64,000 bases of DNA from Ignavibacteria bacterium (GTDB lineage: Bacteria; Bacteroidota; Ignavibacteria; Ignavibacteriales; Ignavibacteriaceae): positions 27,303 through 91,302 of the forward strand of contig JAUYAB010000100.1 of NCBI GenBank assembly GCA_030693705.1. The letters run 5' to 3'. A program made the translations under genes and the position numbers. Position 1 is the stretch's first letter, and every line of letters starts with the position of its first letter. The notes under the pieces are model-generated. The model made no database searches, was not told where the DNA came from, and saw only the letters and a program-made list of their open reading frames with translations. This document shows, piece by piece, positions 57,310 through 64,000 of this stretch.

Positions 57310-57366
57310 CTACAATTTTCGTCTTTTTGCGTAAGGTGAGTTACTAATTCATTCGACAAGTCTATA

Positions 57367-57412
57367 GGCTGAAGCATTCCGATAGTTTTCGGAATTGCTC
57401 AGCCTTTTTATT
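57367..57412. terminator. Terminator-like long hairpin
   Basis: GGCTGA-GCATTCCGA pairs with TCGGAATTGC-CAGCC, with small bulges, followed on the plus strand by TTTTTATTTTT. It may stop read-through from the flagellar side before the 21-bp array. Confidence 0.6.
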
Positions 57413-57467
57413 TTTACATTTGATTGCCGGGAAACATAAATTGTAAAAATGCAATGTGCAAAACAGT

Positions 57468-57803
57468 ATTTCTAATTTTTATATGCTTGTTTCCATTTTC
57501 GGAATTCAAGAATCTTAAATTGTTGTGCGTATTTCCCTTTGTTGGTGGCATGTTTCTTAATTGCGGATGAGTGTTTCCTAAATGGTGGAGGTTGTTTCCT
57601 TTTGGGTGGAGGTTGTTTCCTTTTGAGTGGAGGTTGTTTCCTTTTGGGTGGTTGAAGAAACTTAAATCGGGATGCCCATTTCCTTTTTACGGATGCCCGT
57701 TTCCTTTTTGCGGATGCCCGTTTCCTTTTTACGGATGCTTGTTTCCTTTTTACGGATGCTTGTTTCTAAAAGAGAGAAGCCGCTTTCTTAATTGAAGCGG
57801 CTT
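57468..57803 (-). repeat. Array of sixteen 21-bp units with constant core and variable flank
   Basis: A core of the form GTTTCC-TTTT, or variants such as GTTTCTTAAT and GAAACTTAAA, recurs at 57468, 57489, 57510 and every 21 bp up to 57783 with no slip in register. The half between cores varies in blocks (CGGATGCCC, CGGATGCTT, GGTGGAGGTT, TTGTGCGT, others). A seventeenth unit at 57804 may overlap the stop codon of the adjacent gene. On that gene's strand each core reads AAAAGGAAAC. The penultimate unit forms part of the gene's terminator hairpin. Spacers are too short and too similar for a CRISPR array. Confidence 0.9.
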
Positions 57804-57804
57804 C
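57776..57804. terminator. Hairpin at the 3' end of the unknown helical gene
   Basis: GAAGCCGCTT and AAGCGGCTTC pair around a TCTTAATTG loop. On the plus strand TTTCGTTTT follows; on the minus strand TCTCTCTTTTA follows. It may terminate transcription in both directions and lies within the right end of the 21-bp array. Confidence 0.7.
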
Positions 57805-57815
57805 TTTCGTTTTGG

Positions 57816-58559
57816 TTATTTCTTCTGTCCGGTAAATTTTAAGCCGCTAAGTTGTTTAAATTGCGGACTTGAAGCGCCAAAGACGCTTTTTACATATTTC
57901 TTAACACCATCAACAATATCAACCAAACCCGTTTCGGGTTGGTAGAGAATATCATCTCTTTCTATCCTCAAATTACTTAAAGTTGTATTAGTATTTATTG
58001 CGGCGGTGTTTGCTGCTCTCATGTCTGCAAGCAAACTTGTTAATAATGCAGTAGTTAGTACCGTTTCGTTTGGAGCGTACCCGGTTTGTGCAGATAAAAG
58101 TTTGATTAGTTTATCCAGGTTTTCAATCCGGTTATCGAAGCCCATTTGGGAAGCTGAAATATTTTTGGGTGTATCTTCTGCGGAAACTGCCGGATCTGTG
58201 AGAGCGGAATCGTCTTTAGGGTTTGCCCGTTTTCCCTGGATTTTTCTTGCTATTGTTTTTGCGTTTTCAACAGAAGTTGCGGGAACGTCGCTTGAATCCA
58301 GAGCATTTATCACACGGGTGATAAGTTTGCTTAGCGGTTTAAAAAGAAGTTCTCTTGCGCCTATTGCATTTGACCAGTCGGTTTGGGCTGTATTAAGCGC
58401 CGTTGTTTTTGCGTTGGCTTCGGAGTGTAAGGAACGGAGCGCGGAAAGTTTGATTGAATCTTTGGCTGGATTGTAGCTTGCGCCGTAACCGGTGCAAAAG
58501 GAAATAAGGTCTTCAAAGTTTGCTACATTCTTTGCATGACCGGTTTCTTGAGATGCCAT
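57816..58559 (-). CDS. Unknown helical protein with internal duplication, next to the 21-bp array
   Basis: The protein is 247 residues from the ATG at 58559, which has AGGAG eight bases upstream; the frame opens 22 codons earlier without a good site. It consists of two related helical halves of about 80 residues: NFEDLISFCTGYGASYNP and following, and NLDKLIKLLSAQTGYAPN and following, both continuing with an AL-SL, TA-NT, SN, R, L-x-P pattern. A basic linker (ARKIQGKRANPK) joins them. The second half ends VKKYVKSVFGASSPQFKQL. There is no signal peptide, membrane helix or catalytic motif. From memory similar proteins recur in Bacteroidota without known function. The basic linker and tail could bind nucleic acid; this is inference. 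Confidence 0.8.
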   Translation of the reverse strand: MASQETGHAKNVANFEDLISFCTGYGASYNPAKDSIKLSALRSLHSEANAKTTALNTAQTDWSNAIGARELLFKPLSKLITRVINALDSSDVPATSVENAKTIARKIQGKRANPKDDSALTDPAVSAEDTPKNISASQMGFDNRIENLDKLIKLLSAQTGYAPNETVLTTALLTSLLADMRAANTAAINTNTTLSNLRIERDDILYQPETGLVDIVDGVKKYVKSVFGASSPQFKQLSGLKFTGQKK

Positions 58560-58673
58560 GAAAAATACTCCTATGAATGTGATAAAATAAAAGAACTTAA
58601 TTGAACGGTAATAAAAAAATGTCAAATTAATTTTTTTCTGTAAATGAATGATCCTTAATAACCACGAAATAGA

Positions 58674-58722
58674 CCTCTCCCTTAGTCCCTCTCCTTGGTA
58701 AGGAGAGGGAAACAGGGTGAGG
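58674..58722 (+). repeat. Dispersed palindromic repeat, copy 2
   Basis: CCTCTCCCTTAG, then CCCTCTCCTT-GGT-AAGGAGAGGG, then AAACAGGGTGAGG. It differs from the copy at 63939 at only a few positions, mostly in the loop. It lies directly after the stop codon of the T9SS gene on the minus strand. Confidence 0.9.
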
Positions 58723-58728
58723 TTGTTT

Positions 58729-61168
58729 TTACTTGAGCAGCATCATCTTCTTGGTGGAAGTATAATCGTTTGCGCGTAATTGGTAAACGTACATACCGCT
58801 TGCAAGTGATGAAGCATCAAACTGAACAGTGTATCTGCCCATTTCTTTCTGCTCGTTTACAAGTGTTTTTACTTCGTTACCGAGAATATCGAATATCTTT
58901 AAAGTAACACTTCCGCTCTTCGGCAATTGGTAAGTAATAGTTGTTGCCGGGTTAAAAGGGTTTGGATAGTTTTGTGCAAGAGCGTAATCTTTTATCTGTA
59001 GTTCATTTTTCAGATTGATTACTTTAAATCCTTTTTTGGCGATTATTTCATCTTCTACAAAGCTATTGTTAATTTGATAATTTGCTTCCCCGGTGTGGTC
59101 GGCTACTAATCTAAGTTTTACATTCATCGTACCTATAGCTTCCGTATTTACTTGATAGGCAAGACTATTATACTTCTGCAAAAAGTCTTTAGTATAGGTT
59201 ACGTTATCAAATGTATTGATAATCTGATTAGTGGCAGCATCAATTAATTCAACTTTGAATTTTACGTTTTCTCCGTTTTGCAAAGCTTGAGTGGCTAATG
59301 CCGAATCGGTTACACCATATTCTACACTATAAGTAAAATCTGAGTTTTCATTCAACTCAAAAGGTTCGCTTTCAACCAATGTATTGAACACATCTTTTGA
59401 GGGGATGGTGAGTGTATCGCTGAGTTTTTTAAAGCGTATTTTTTCACTATTAACCTCGATGTCCCCCAGCATAAAGGAAAACTCGCCGTCACCTTTCATT
59501 ACTATCCCTGCTCTTCCGCTGGCAATATTGCTGTTTGTGTTTTCTTTACTCAAAGAATAGTAGGAGGCAAGAGAGTTGGACTGAGTTAGCGGATAGGGAA
59601 GCCCGCCGTTATAAAACGTCATCGCATACATGGCGTTGGCGCTGCTGCCGTTGGAAAGCTGCATTGCATTCCCTTGTAAACCCGTAAGAGTTTTAATATA
59701 TAAGTAGGATAAATGGCTGTCAACAATTTTGAATGATGATCCGCTTCCATCACTCCACCCTATAAAATATGCAGTATAATTGTCTGTTCTGTTTATTGAG
59801 GGGGATGCAACATAATTGCCGAACGTCCAGAACTGATACAAGTTTTCCGGGTCTCTAAAAACAACCCGCTTATTAGTACCGCTGTAATCGCTGCCAACCC
59901 AGCAGAGTCTAGAACCGGTAGTTACGTCTACAATTGAGGGTGTATAGTTAAGAGAGTAACCGACACCGGAAGAAAGATTTGAAGTTACAAGGTTACCAAA
60001 ATCGGTAGCAACAGTCCATTGTTTATAATAAATCCCATAATATGATTCTTGATAAACGAGCATGTGTTTCGTAGGTTGTGTGAGTACGGTTGTTGCCAGA
60101 GAGGGGTTTACGCTACTTTGAGTTGTTCCGGGAATATTTCTCACATGAGTTTCAGCTATATTACCGCTGCTCAAATAGTATTCCACTGATGCTAACCCAC
60201 TTGTAGCACTTGGCTTATATACTACCATTACAACACCGCTAACAGATGAGATAGTTGGCATTGTATTAAATGCATAAGAGCTTAAATCACAAACATTTGT
60301 TTGCCATCTAAAATTACCATAATAATATTGAGATAAAATAAGAGCCGGAATAGGATTCCCATATGCATCATTATCGCATTGATACAAAAGATAGAGATAA
60401 CCATCGCTTGAAGCTGCAGCAACAGCACTTTTTGCCTGGGTGCCATCTTCGTTTAATTTTACATCTTGTTGCCAGGTTGAACCGTTATCTGTACTTTTGG
60501 TATAATAAACACTTCCTTGAGACTCATAAACAAGGTGTTTATTTCCGTTAACGTCGGAAATAAATTTACGCTGGCTGTTGCTTGAGAAACCGATGCTGTT
60601 GTTGGATAATAAGTGCCCTTTGTAGTTTGCGCTTACAGTTGCATTTGCATTAGTGAATACTACACCGGTTGTAAGCGAGTTGGCATCTTGCAATGTTGCA
60701 TTTGTTCCGCTCCAGTTTTGGAAATAAAATGTGCGTGTACCTTGCGGACTACCTAAATTTATGTTTTGTGTCTGGGGTGTTTGGACGGAGTAGTAGGGTG
60801 GTTGCCAATCAGCTCCTTGATTCAAGAAGACACCTTTGTAAACATCGCCGCTGTAGCTTGTTGTTACATCCGGATAAAATGGAGCCGTTCTGGATTTGAA
60901 AGGAGCTTCCATTCCACGGTTACGCATACTGCTACCATAGACAGAATCAGCATAATCAATCAGCCAAGGGTCCTTAAAATCAATAGTTCCTCCGGTTACG
61001 GCGGTTTGTTCTAAGTTGTTTTTAATTGTAATACCGGATTGAGTCGAGTCAAATTGCGATAGTATCTGACTGGTAGCAGGTGTTATTGTAAAAGGTTGGT
61101 GATTTGTTACATCATTCAAACCAACCCAATTTTGATACTTTTGATTGTTGATAAGTTTTGAGAACTTT
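58729..61168 (-). pseudogene. C-terminal part of a split T9SS-exported protein with BNR-like repeats
   Basis: The open frame runs from a stop near 61169 to 58729. The first possible start is a TTG at 61119 (796 residues). There is no signal peptide, yet the protein ends in a clear T9SS type A tail (QNYPNPFNPATTITYQL, ending KKMMLLK), which requires export. Middle parts resemble BNR/sialidase-like propeller repeats (VYYTKSTDNGSTW). Upstream of the TTG the same frame reads INNQKYQNWVGLNDVTNH, which looks like continuous protein and joins well to the end of the 61116-61928 frame. I therefore regard the two as one gene broken by a one-base deletion or a sequence error. Confidence 0.7.
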
Positions 61169-61928
61169 GCAATACTTTAGTCGAGGTTAATTCCCAATTA
61201 AAAGTTTGCGGTGCTTGAAATTTATCAAATTTATTTTGACCTATATTCCATATTCCAACAGAATCCACACTTGAATTGCTTAATAATCTCTGATCAACAA
61301 AAACACTTTGTTGTGGTGGAGAGAAAACAACCCTAATTGTAACTGTATAATTACTAACATTCCAAGAATAATCATAATTCTCCATGTTTGATTGAATTCC
61401 CAAAATGAACTTATCATCAATCAATGAATTTTTAAAAGAATTGATAAAGACTGGATTTGAAACTGCTGTAAAAACCGACTTGACGGTATCTGTTTGTGTA
61501 CCAAGGTATCCATATTTATTGCCTTGCCCACTTCCAACTAAGTAATTGCTCCCATAATTGGTTCTGTTCCATAATGTATCCATGTTGGGTGTAAGTAAAT
61601 CTACCCCAACATTATAATAATTTACTGCAATATACGGATATTGAGTATATGAGCTATAAGTAAAGAATATTTCAACAGTATCAATTATTGAATTATCTGG
61701 AATTTTATTATCCGGAAAACTCCACTGATAGAATATTCTATATTTTATGTCTGCAGATTTGCCGATCAAAAGTGAATTATTATTATAAGAAAGACCGGTG
61801 CTGTAGGGAGAACCTGATCCTTTTATGACCTTTCTTTTATAAGAAGCTGTGTCCGGTCCGGAGATGTACTGTGCATTTAATATAACAGACCACAAGAAAA
61901 GTAATATCATTAAAAAAGTCTTTTTCAT
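61116..61928 (-). pseudogene. N-terminal part of the split T9SS-exported protein
   Basis: The frame is 270 codons with a signal peptide (MKKTFLMILLFLWSVILNAQ) and a beta-rich region (IIDTVEIFFTYSSYTQYPYIAVNYY, VTIRVVFSPPQQSVFVDQ), but no sorting tail. It runs out as STKVLQSSQNL, then STIKSIKIGLV and a stop that overlaps the next frame by 4 bp. A -1 shift near 61150 would continue into the 58729-61168 frame and make a protein of about 1,070 residues with a signal peptide at one end and a T9SS tail at the other. RBS AAAGGAAAC lies before the ATG. Confidence 0.7.
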
Positions 61929-62041
61929 TTTGGTTTCCTTTAATTTTGATGAAAATTTGATTTATTTTTGAACCACAAACAAAAAGGCATATTTCACCTA
62001 AGAGTGAAATGACTCAATACCGAATTGTTTGTATTTTCTGG

Positions 62042-62066
62042 ACAGCGGTGCCACTAACACCGCTGT
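62042..62066. terminator. Hairpin after the lipoprotein gene
   Basis: ACAGCGGTG and CACCGCTGT pair perfectly around a CCACTAA loop. It lies about 45 bp downstream of the lipoprotein stop on the minus strand. No T run follows, so termination strength is doubtful. Confidence 0.5.
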
Positions 62067-62071
62067 TCAGT

Positions 62072-62087
62072 ATTTCCTTTTGGGTGG
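62072..62087 (-). repeat. Solo copy of the 21-bp array core
   Basis: ATTTCCTTTTGGGTGG shares fifteen consecutive bases (TTTCCTTTTGGGTGG) with array units at 57594 and 57636. As in the array, it lies just 3' of a minus-strand gene, between its stop codon and a hairpin. Confidence 0.5.
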
Positions 62088-62111
62088 CGCTCTATCCATT
62101 TTTACCTACTT

Positions 62112-63452
62112 CTATCTTTTTCCTTTTATAAGTACAGCTTGCCTATTTTCAATTCCAACAGTAACAACCAAATTGTTCTTGATACTTACCGATGCGAGAT
62201 AAGGTTGGTTATTAAAAACCGGATCGGTATAGTCGTTTTTCCAACTTACGCCGTTAAAGTGAACAACATCACCGTAGGCTCCAACCCCAATTACATCGTT
62301 GACATCATTTCCTCTTAACGAATAAGTGCTGAAGGTTGTTATGTCCAAGGCTTCATTTTTCCAAAGATAATCCGTTAATGACCTTTTCTGATAAATTCCC
62401 GAACCGGCAACATAGTATTGTTTGTTTGGAACAAACCAGACGGTTTTAAGAGGCCACATTTGCGCACTTGTTGGGATTTTTGTAACGATATTATTTATTA
62501 TTTGAAGAATTTCTTTCTCCAATCCGGTTAAGAAATTTGAAGCCACAGTTAAAATCTCCCACTTTTGAGTTCTCTGATTAAAATCTCCCCAAATATCATT
62601 TATGTTTAATGTTGTTCCGCTTTCTATCTTTTGCCAACTCTTGCCATCGTAGTGGGCGATGTTGCCACCGTTACCTACTGCATACAAATCACTGCTGCTC
62701 GTTCCCCACATTTTATTAATAGCTCCGGTTAATAATGATCTAATACTACAATCTGGTTTGTTTGTTTTGCCATTATACCAACCTATACTCCCTCCGCTTG
62801 TAACCACAATGTTTGTGTCAGAAAATGCCCAGATTGCCTTTAATGGCGCATAATCAACAGGATTACAAGAACTAAAAGTATAAATCCTTTTCAACTCCCA
62901 TTTCTGCCCATCCCAATGCGCTGCATTATAAGCGTTCGGATCAGGCTTTCCAAGTGAGTCGTTCATGTAGATTTCTCCTACTGCCCAAATATTATTTTCA
63001 TCTATTATAGCCACATCATAAAGCGTGCTGCTACCTTGTTCACCAAAGGCAAATGTTTGCCAGGTAAAGTTGTGGCTTGTGGTATCCATTGTCTTAGCAA
63101 TTACTTCGTTGGTGGTTTGTAGTTGGTTGTTGGCGGCAAAGGCTGCTTTTATTTTATAGCTTTGGTTGGGGAGGAGAGAATCAATGTAAAGCAACGTATC
63201 GCTGCTTACAAGCGTAATATTTTGGTCAGCTTTGTCGTTTACAAAAAGGGTTAAAGTATTTGGTGTTTGGTAATTGGCGGTTGTTATTTTTACCCAAGCT
63301 TCGGTGCAAGAAATGTCTTCTACGCTTAGGGTAGCAGTTGTGTTTGGTTCTGTTGGGGCTTTTTTACAGCCAAGGTTAAGAAGCATTAAGAATGCGATAA
63401 CCAAATGAAAGAAGGAAGAAGGAAAAAGAAAAACGGATTTATGTGGTTTCAT
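62112..63452 (-). CDS. Exported lipoprotein with FN3-like domain and propeller-like repeats
   Basis: The 446-residue protein has a lipobox (LLNLGC, Cys29) after a hydrophobic N-terminus, so it should be lipidated. Residues about 38-115 look like a fibronectin-III-like domain (LSVEDISCTEAWVKIT, SLLPNQSYKIKAAF). The rest is a series of W-x-V-G and H-W/Y-D/N-G-K/Q-x-W repeats (IWAVGEIY, HWDGQKWE, LYAVGNGGNIAHYDGKSWQ, VVHFNGVSWK), typical of beta-propeller-like surface proteins. No catalytic residues are recognised. Confidence 0.8.
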   Translation of the reverse strand: MKPHKSVFLFPSSFFHLVIAFLMLLNLGCKKAPTEPNTTATLSVEDISCTEAWVKITTANYQTPNTLTLFVNDKADQNITLVSSDTLLYIDSLLPNQSYKIKAAFAANNQLQTTNEVIAKTMDTTSHNFTWQTFAFGEQGSSTLYDVAIIDENNIWAVGEIYMNDSLGKPDPNAYNAAHWDGQKWELKRIYTFSSCNPVDYAPLKAIWAFSDTNIVVTSGGSIGWYNGKTNKPDCSIRSLLTGAINKMWGTSSSDLYAVGNGGNIAHYDGKSWQKIESGTTLNINDIWGDFNQRTQKWEILTVASNFLTGLEKEILQIINNIVTKIPTSAQMWPLKTVWFVPNKQYYVAGSGIYQKRSLTDYLWKNEALDITTFSTYSLRGNDVNDVIGVGAYGDVVHFNGVSWKNDYTDPVFNNQPYLASVSIKNNLVVTVGIENRQAVLIKGKR

Positions 63453-63598
63453 TAGTTACTCTAATTTTTAGGTGTTATAGTAAAAACAACAAGATTTATT
63501 TTTTGCCTTATAAAAACACGGAAATAAAATAACAATTAAGGGCGTTTTAACACAATAATTTTTACACCCGCAATAAAAGGAAATAAAGTGATAAAAAA

Positions 63599-63660
63599 CA
63601 GTAGGGATATCCCTACTGCGGGTAGGGAAACCCCTACTAATAGTAGGGATATCCCTACTA
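63599..63660. repeat. Triple palindrome block
   Basis: CAGTAGGGATATCCCTACTG (63599-63618) and TAGTAGGGATATCCCTACTA (63641-63660) are perfect 20-bp palindromes; between them GTAGGG-AAAC-CCCTAC forms a third hairpin. They lie about 150 bp before the lipoprotein start codon. Confidence 0.85.
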
Positions 63661-63820
63661 ATTTAGATCAGTTTTTTTATCACAGTGCGTTTTTAGGCTT
63701 AAAAAACGGGTTTTAGCGGTAGTGCGGTTATAAGTTTTTGCGTGTTTCAGTTCTTCATAAATAAATGCCACGGTTTTGGAGGGAAGTGAAAAATATTTTT
63801 GTTGCATCTCGTCATCAACT

Positions 63821-63842
63821 CTATCCCGATAGATCGGGATAG
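63821..63842. repeat. Perfect inverted repeat CTATCCCGAT / ATCGGGATAG
   Basis: Ten-base arms around an AG centre. There is no T run on either side. It is one more element in a gene-poor, palindrome-rich end of the window. Confidence 0.65.
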
Positions 63843-63938
63843 CGCTGAACGAACAAATCATCGTAAACGATGATGTTACCGGTTTGTTTTAGAGTAAAGT
63901 TAGTTGTCCTTCCGGTTACTACTATGCACAAAAATTGA

Positions 63939-63987
63939 CCTCTCCCTTAGTCCCTCTCCTTATAAAGGAGAGGGAAACAGGATGAGG
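63939..63987 (+). repeat. Dispersed palindromic repeat, copy 3
   Basis: Nearly the same as the copy at 58674, including the flanks GA before and TTG after; the loop reads ATA instead of GGT and one G is A in the right flank. Confidence 0.9.
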
Positions 63988-64000
63988 TTGTTTGCAGCTC

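Larger units (their letters stand above)
57080..57467. other. Intergenic palindrome cluster
   Basis: No gene is seen. At least four palindromic elements are packed here: a CCTCTCC/GGAGAGG repeat copy (57083-57150), TCCCGAAAGCTTTCGGGA (57226-57243, perfect), GGCGAAAC-AGA-GTTTCGCC (57291-57309) and a terminator-like hairpin (57367-57412). The dense packing marks this as an accessory or insertion-prone site between the flagellar operon and the 21-bp array. Confidence 0.7.

Noticed and set aside
57571..57795. Open frame of 74 codons across the 21-bp array (FPFYGCPFPF-like repeats)
   Set aside because: It exists only because 21 bp equals seven codons. The peptide is a Cys/Phe/Pro repeat with no start signal of its own, and the array keeps its register outside the frame.
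57468..57803. CRISPR array
   Set aside because: The whole period is 21 bp, with no unique spacers and no cas genes nearby; variation occurs in blocks shared by several units.
57468..57803. Evolutionary link between the 21-bp array and the 21-bp fliK repeats
   Set aside because: They share only the period. The fliK unit is set by a heptad in protein sequence, and the DNA cores (GTTTCC versus AAA-GAA-GT-CA) are unrelated.
61110..61160. Programmed -1 frameshift signal joining the two T9SS frames
   Set aside because: No X-XXY-YYZ slippery heptamer occurs in the right phase and no strong downstream hairpin was seen. A plain deletion is the simpler explanation.
63658..63861. 67-codon minus-strand frame (MQQKYFSLPSKTVAF and following)
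   Set aside because: The start lies inside a palindromic repeat, and there is no RBS or recognisable domain. It could be a gene remnant, but I cannot support it.

Overview
The window looks like a chromosomal segment of a motile, AT-rich bacterium of the Ignavibacteria/Bacteroidota-Chlorobi side of the FCB group. Three exported proteins (a GH5 glycosidase, an M14 carboxypeptidase and a large BNR-like protein) end in type A sorting domains of the type IX secretion system (NYPNPFNP near the start of the tail, a basic KKM-LL end). This secretion type combined with a complete chemotaxis operon and a flagellar operon fits Ignavibacteria better than gliding Bacteroidetes. The assignment is an inference from gene content.

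Layout. 1-5.3 kb: a partial lamin-tail surface protein, a T9SS-exported GH5 glycosidase, a single-domain response regulator, an SNase-like nuclease and two exported or outer-membrane proteins. 5.5-10.4 kb: a signalling operon with a PAS histidine kinase, an NtrC-type sigma-54 activator, a STAS anti-anti-sigma protein and a double-receiver PP2C phosphatase. 10.6-17.1 kb: a small membrane protein, a GH13 glycosidase plus glucose-6-phosphate isomerase pair, a Nudix hydrolase and an M14 carboxypeptidase. 17.1-29.2 kb, minus strand: four large sensor kinases in a row, one about 1,700 residues with six PAS domains. 29.6-42.7 kb: chemotaxis (cheW, two chemoreceptors, a TonB-C protein, a HEAT-repeat protein, cheR, two CheY-like regulators, a CheZ-like phosphatase, cheA, cheB, an 81-residue unknown). 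43.1-57.0 kb: flagellar basal body, export and hook genes in the order flgB flgC (unknown) fliE fliF fliG fliH fliI fliJ (MotE-like) fliK flgD (TIGR02530-like) flgE. fliM/fliN, flhA/flhB, motA/motB and flagellin are not here. 57.0-64 kb: accessory DNA with palindromic repeats, a 21-bp-period array beside an unknown helical protein, a T9SS gene split by an apparent frameshift, and a lipoprotein.

How the parts connect. The chemoreceptors feed CheW/CheA. CheA would phosphorylate CheY, CheB and perhaps the second CheY-like protein. CheR and CheB set receptor methylation, and the CheZ-like protein would remove phosphate from CheY. Many neighbouring genes in the che and fla runs overlap by 4-11 bp, indicating translational coupling.

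Most unusual items: (1) an array of sixteen 21-bp units in exact register at 57468-57803, running up to the 3' end of an unknown gene whose protein is an internal duplication; (2) FliK enlarged to 1,320 residues by exactly 48 consecutive heptads, including three near-identical 147-bp super-repeats; (3) a two-hairpin leader before flgE that resembles parts of c-di-GMP-I riboswitches; (4) a C-rich, G-quadruplex-capable tract before flgB; (5) a T9SS cargo gene apparently broken by a one-base deletion.
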